DNA of 64,000 nt, from the NCBI RefSeq assembly GCF_012295575.1, contig NZ_CP051180.1, positions 2,976,001 to 3,040,000 on the forward strand. Reading direction: 5' to 3'. This document shows, one piece after another, positions 63,197 to 64,000 of the stretch (its first letter is position 1; every line of letters starts with the position of its first letter). This DNA comes from Ferrimonas lipolytica. GTDB lineage: Bacteria > Pseudomonadota > Gammaproteobacteria > Enterobacterales > Shewanellaceae. A program made the translations under genes and the position numbers. The notes below the pieces were generated by a model. The model was not told the DNA's origin, ran no database searches, and saw only the letters and a list, made by a program, of their open reading frames with translations.

Positions 63197-64000
63197 GTCG
63201 ACGCTTACGCAGCAATTGCATTGCCAGTAAGCTCCAGCCCACCGCTTGGCCCCATAGGGTCAAGTGGTGCCATTGCAACGCCTGAGCTGGCGCCCCCAAC
63301 TGATTTAACAAGATCATCCCCTGCATCATCGGTTGCGATGGGATCAACCCCCATAGCGTTAGCCACGGCCACGCCAAGTTACTGGTAGGCCATACGTACC
63401 CCGCACTAAACAGCAGCGGCATGGCGCTAAATAAGATTAACTGCGCCAAACTGTCTCGACGTTGAAAGACACACCCCAGCACAATGGATAAGCTAAAAGT
63501 GGCTAACCAAAATGGGATCATCAATCCCATCAGATTAAGCCAAGTTCCCAATAGAGCGACGTCATAGTGCAGTAACAGCGGCCCTAAATACCACACCCCA
63601 GCTAACACAAATGGTGGCAGCGCAATAGCAGCTAAAACACTCCACAACTGCCCAGAACCAGTGTGCAACCACAAGCCATCTATCTGCAGCAGCCGCACCG
63701 TGGTTAAGCCGCCGCACAGCAATAACAACTGATGCAAGATCAGCACGAATAACCCCGGCAACATGTAATCAAGGTAACCCATCTTAAGGTTACTTGATGG
63801 CGCTGCATTAAGTCGGACACCGCCACTAGCTACTGCTTGCCCAACCATAAGTTGCCGTGCCAATCGCACCTCACCACTAAGGACTTGGCTGGCTTTAATT
63901 ACGCTTTCAGCAATTACCCCGTACGCTAAGAAGTAATGCGCATCGGCTGCAACGGCAACAGTTGCTTGCGTACCAAGACGAAGCTGTTTGCCAAAGCCCT
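63165..64000 (-). CDS. ABC-2 type transporter permease, C-terminal part (5' truncated by window edge)
   Basis: The frame stays open to the right edge, giving about 278 C-terminal residues; the N-terminus lies outside. After a soluble segment (LAYGVIAESVIKASQVLSGEVRLARQL) come about six transmembrane helices, typical of the ABC2_membrane_3 group of exporter permeases (YhhJ/YbhR-like). The soluble part before the helices would be the periplasmic loop between the first and second transmembrane segments. The substrate is unknown. It converges on darP, overlapping by 32 bases. Confidence 0.78.
   Translation of the reverse strand, partial: GFGKQLRLGTQATVAVAADAHYFLAYGVIAESVIKASQVLSGEVRLARQLMVGQAVASGGVRLNAAPSSNLKMGYLDYMLPGLFVLILHQLLLLCGGLTTVRLLQIDGLWLHTGSGQLWSVLAAIALPPFVLAGVWYLGPLLLHYDVALLGTWLNLMGLMIPFWLATFSLSIVLGCVFQRRDSLAQLILFSAMPLLFSAGYVWPTSNLAWPWLTLWGLIPSQPMMQGMILLNQLGAPAQALQWHHLTLWGQAVGWSLLAMQLLRKRRLSRAAVLAAV

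Overview
The window is a chromosomal segment of a facultatively anaerobic gammaproteobacterium, most likely an Alteromonadales member close to Ferrimonas or Shewanella. This rests on gene content and order, not on a database search. E. coli-like blocks are recognisable: the sspB-sspA / rpsI-rplM / zapE-zapG / degQ-degS neighbourhood, mlaFEDCB-ibaG-murA divergent from yrbG-kdsDC-lptCAB-rpoN-hpf-ptsN-rapZ-npr, and argR divergent from mdh. They are mixed with anaerobic and iron metabolism genes: nrfA with narQP, the bc1 complex petABC, an Fbp-type iron transporter and a DyP peroxidase. I saw no insertion sequence, prophage, CRISPR array or defence island.

Layout. 1-7088: the 3' end of a GMC oxidoreductase gene, then a TIGR02444 gene with the ABC-F gene yheS, yheV, the lipoprotein genes lpoB and COG3014, def, slyX and yacL. 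7085-13130: the nitrite/nitrogen block, with narQP divergent from nrfA, then glnK-amtB behind a sigma-54 promoter and an NtrC-type palindrome. 13130-24006: a decayed gene, mdh and argR (tandem ARG boxes), a DyP peroxidase gene, fbpABC with a Fur-like box, etfBA with a CRP-like site, and an aminoglycoside-phosphotransferase-fold gene joined to an AraC-type regulator. 24200-36190: two complete rRNA operons in direct tandem, both on the minus strand. The upstream copy carries tRNA-Ile and tRNA-Ala in its spacer; the downstream copy has a tRNA-free spacer and ends with tRNA-Thr. Three tandem-repeated terminators separate them. 36389-42032: grcA, sspAB, petABC, and rpsI/rplM. 42033-46464: zapE, zapG, degQ (sigma-E-like promoter) and degS. 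46545-51099 (minus): murA, ibaG and mlaBCDEF. 51251-58961 (plus): yrbG, kdsD, kdsC, lptC, lptA, lptB, rpoN, hpf, ptsN, rapZ and npr. 58936-64000: a DM13-domain gene, an adenine deaminase gene with a structured leader, a lipoprotein gene, pmbA, darP and a truncated ABC-2 permease gene.

How the genes fit together. Nitrate/nitrite sensing by NarQP probably controls periplasmic ammonification by NrfA. RpoN (55626-57086) is the sigma factor needed by the glnK-amtB promoter. DegS begins the envelope-stress cascade that releases sigma-E, and a sigma-E-like promoter sits before the neighbouring degQ. The mla, kds, lpt and murA genes form one large envelope block covering retrograde phospholipid transport, Kdo synthesis, LPS export and the first step of peptidoglycan synthesis.

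Most of the window is ordinary conserved chromosome. The more unusual material is non-coding: the insulated tandem rRNA operons with spacer heterogeneity and a compensated 23S base-pair difference, the leader hairpins before the adenine deaminase gene and rplM, and several operator-like inverted repeats. I did not find a convincing new multi-gene system.
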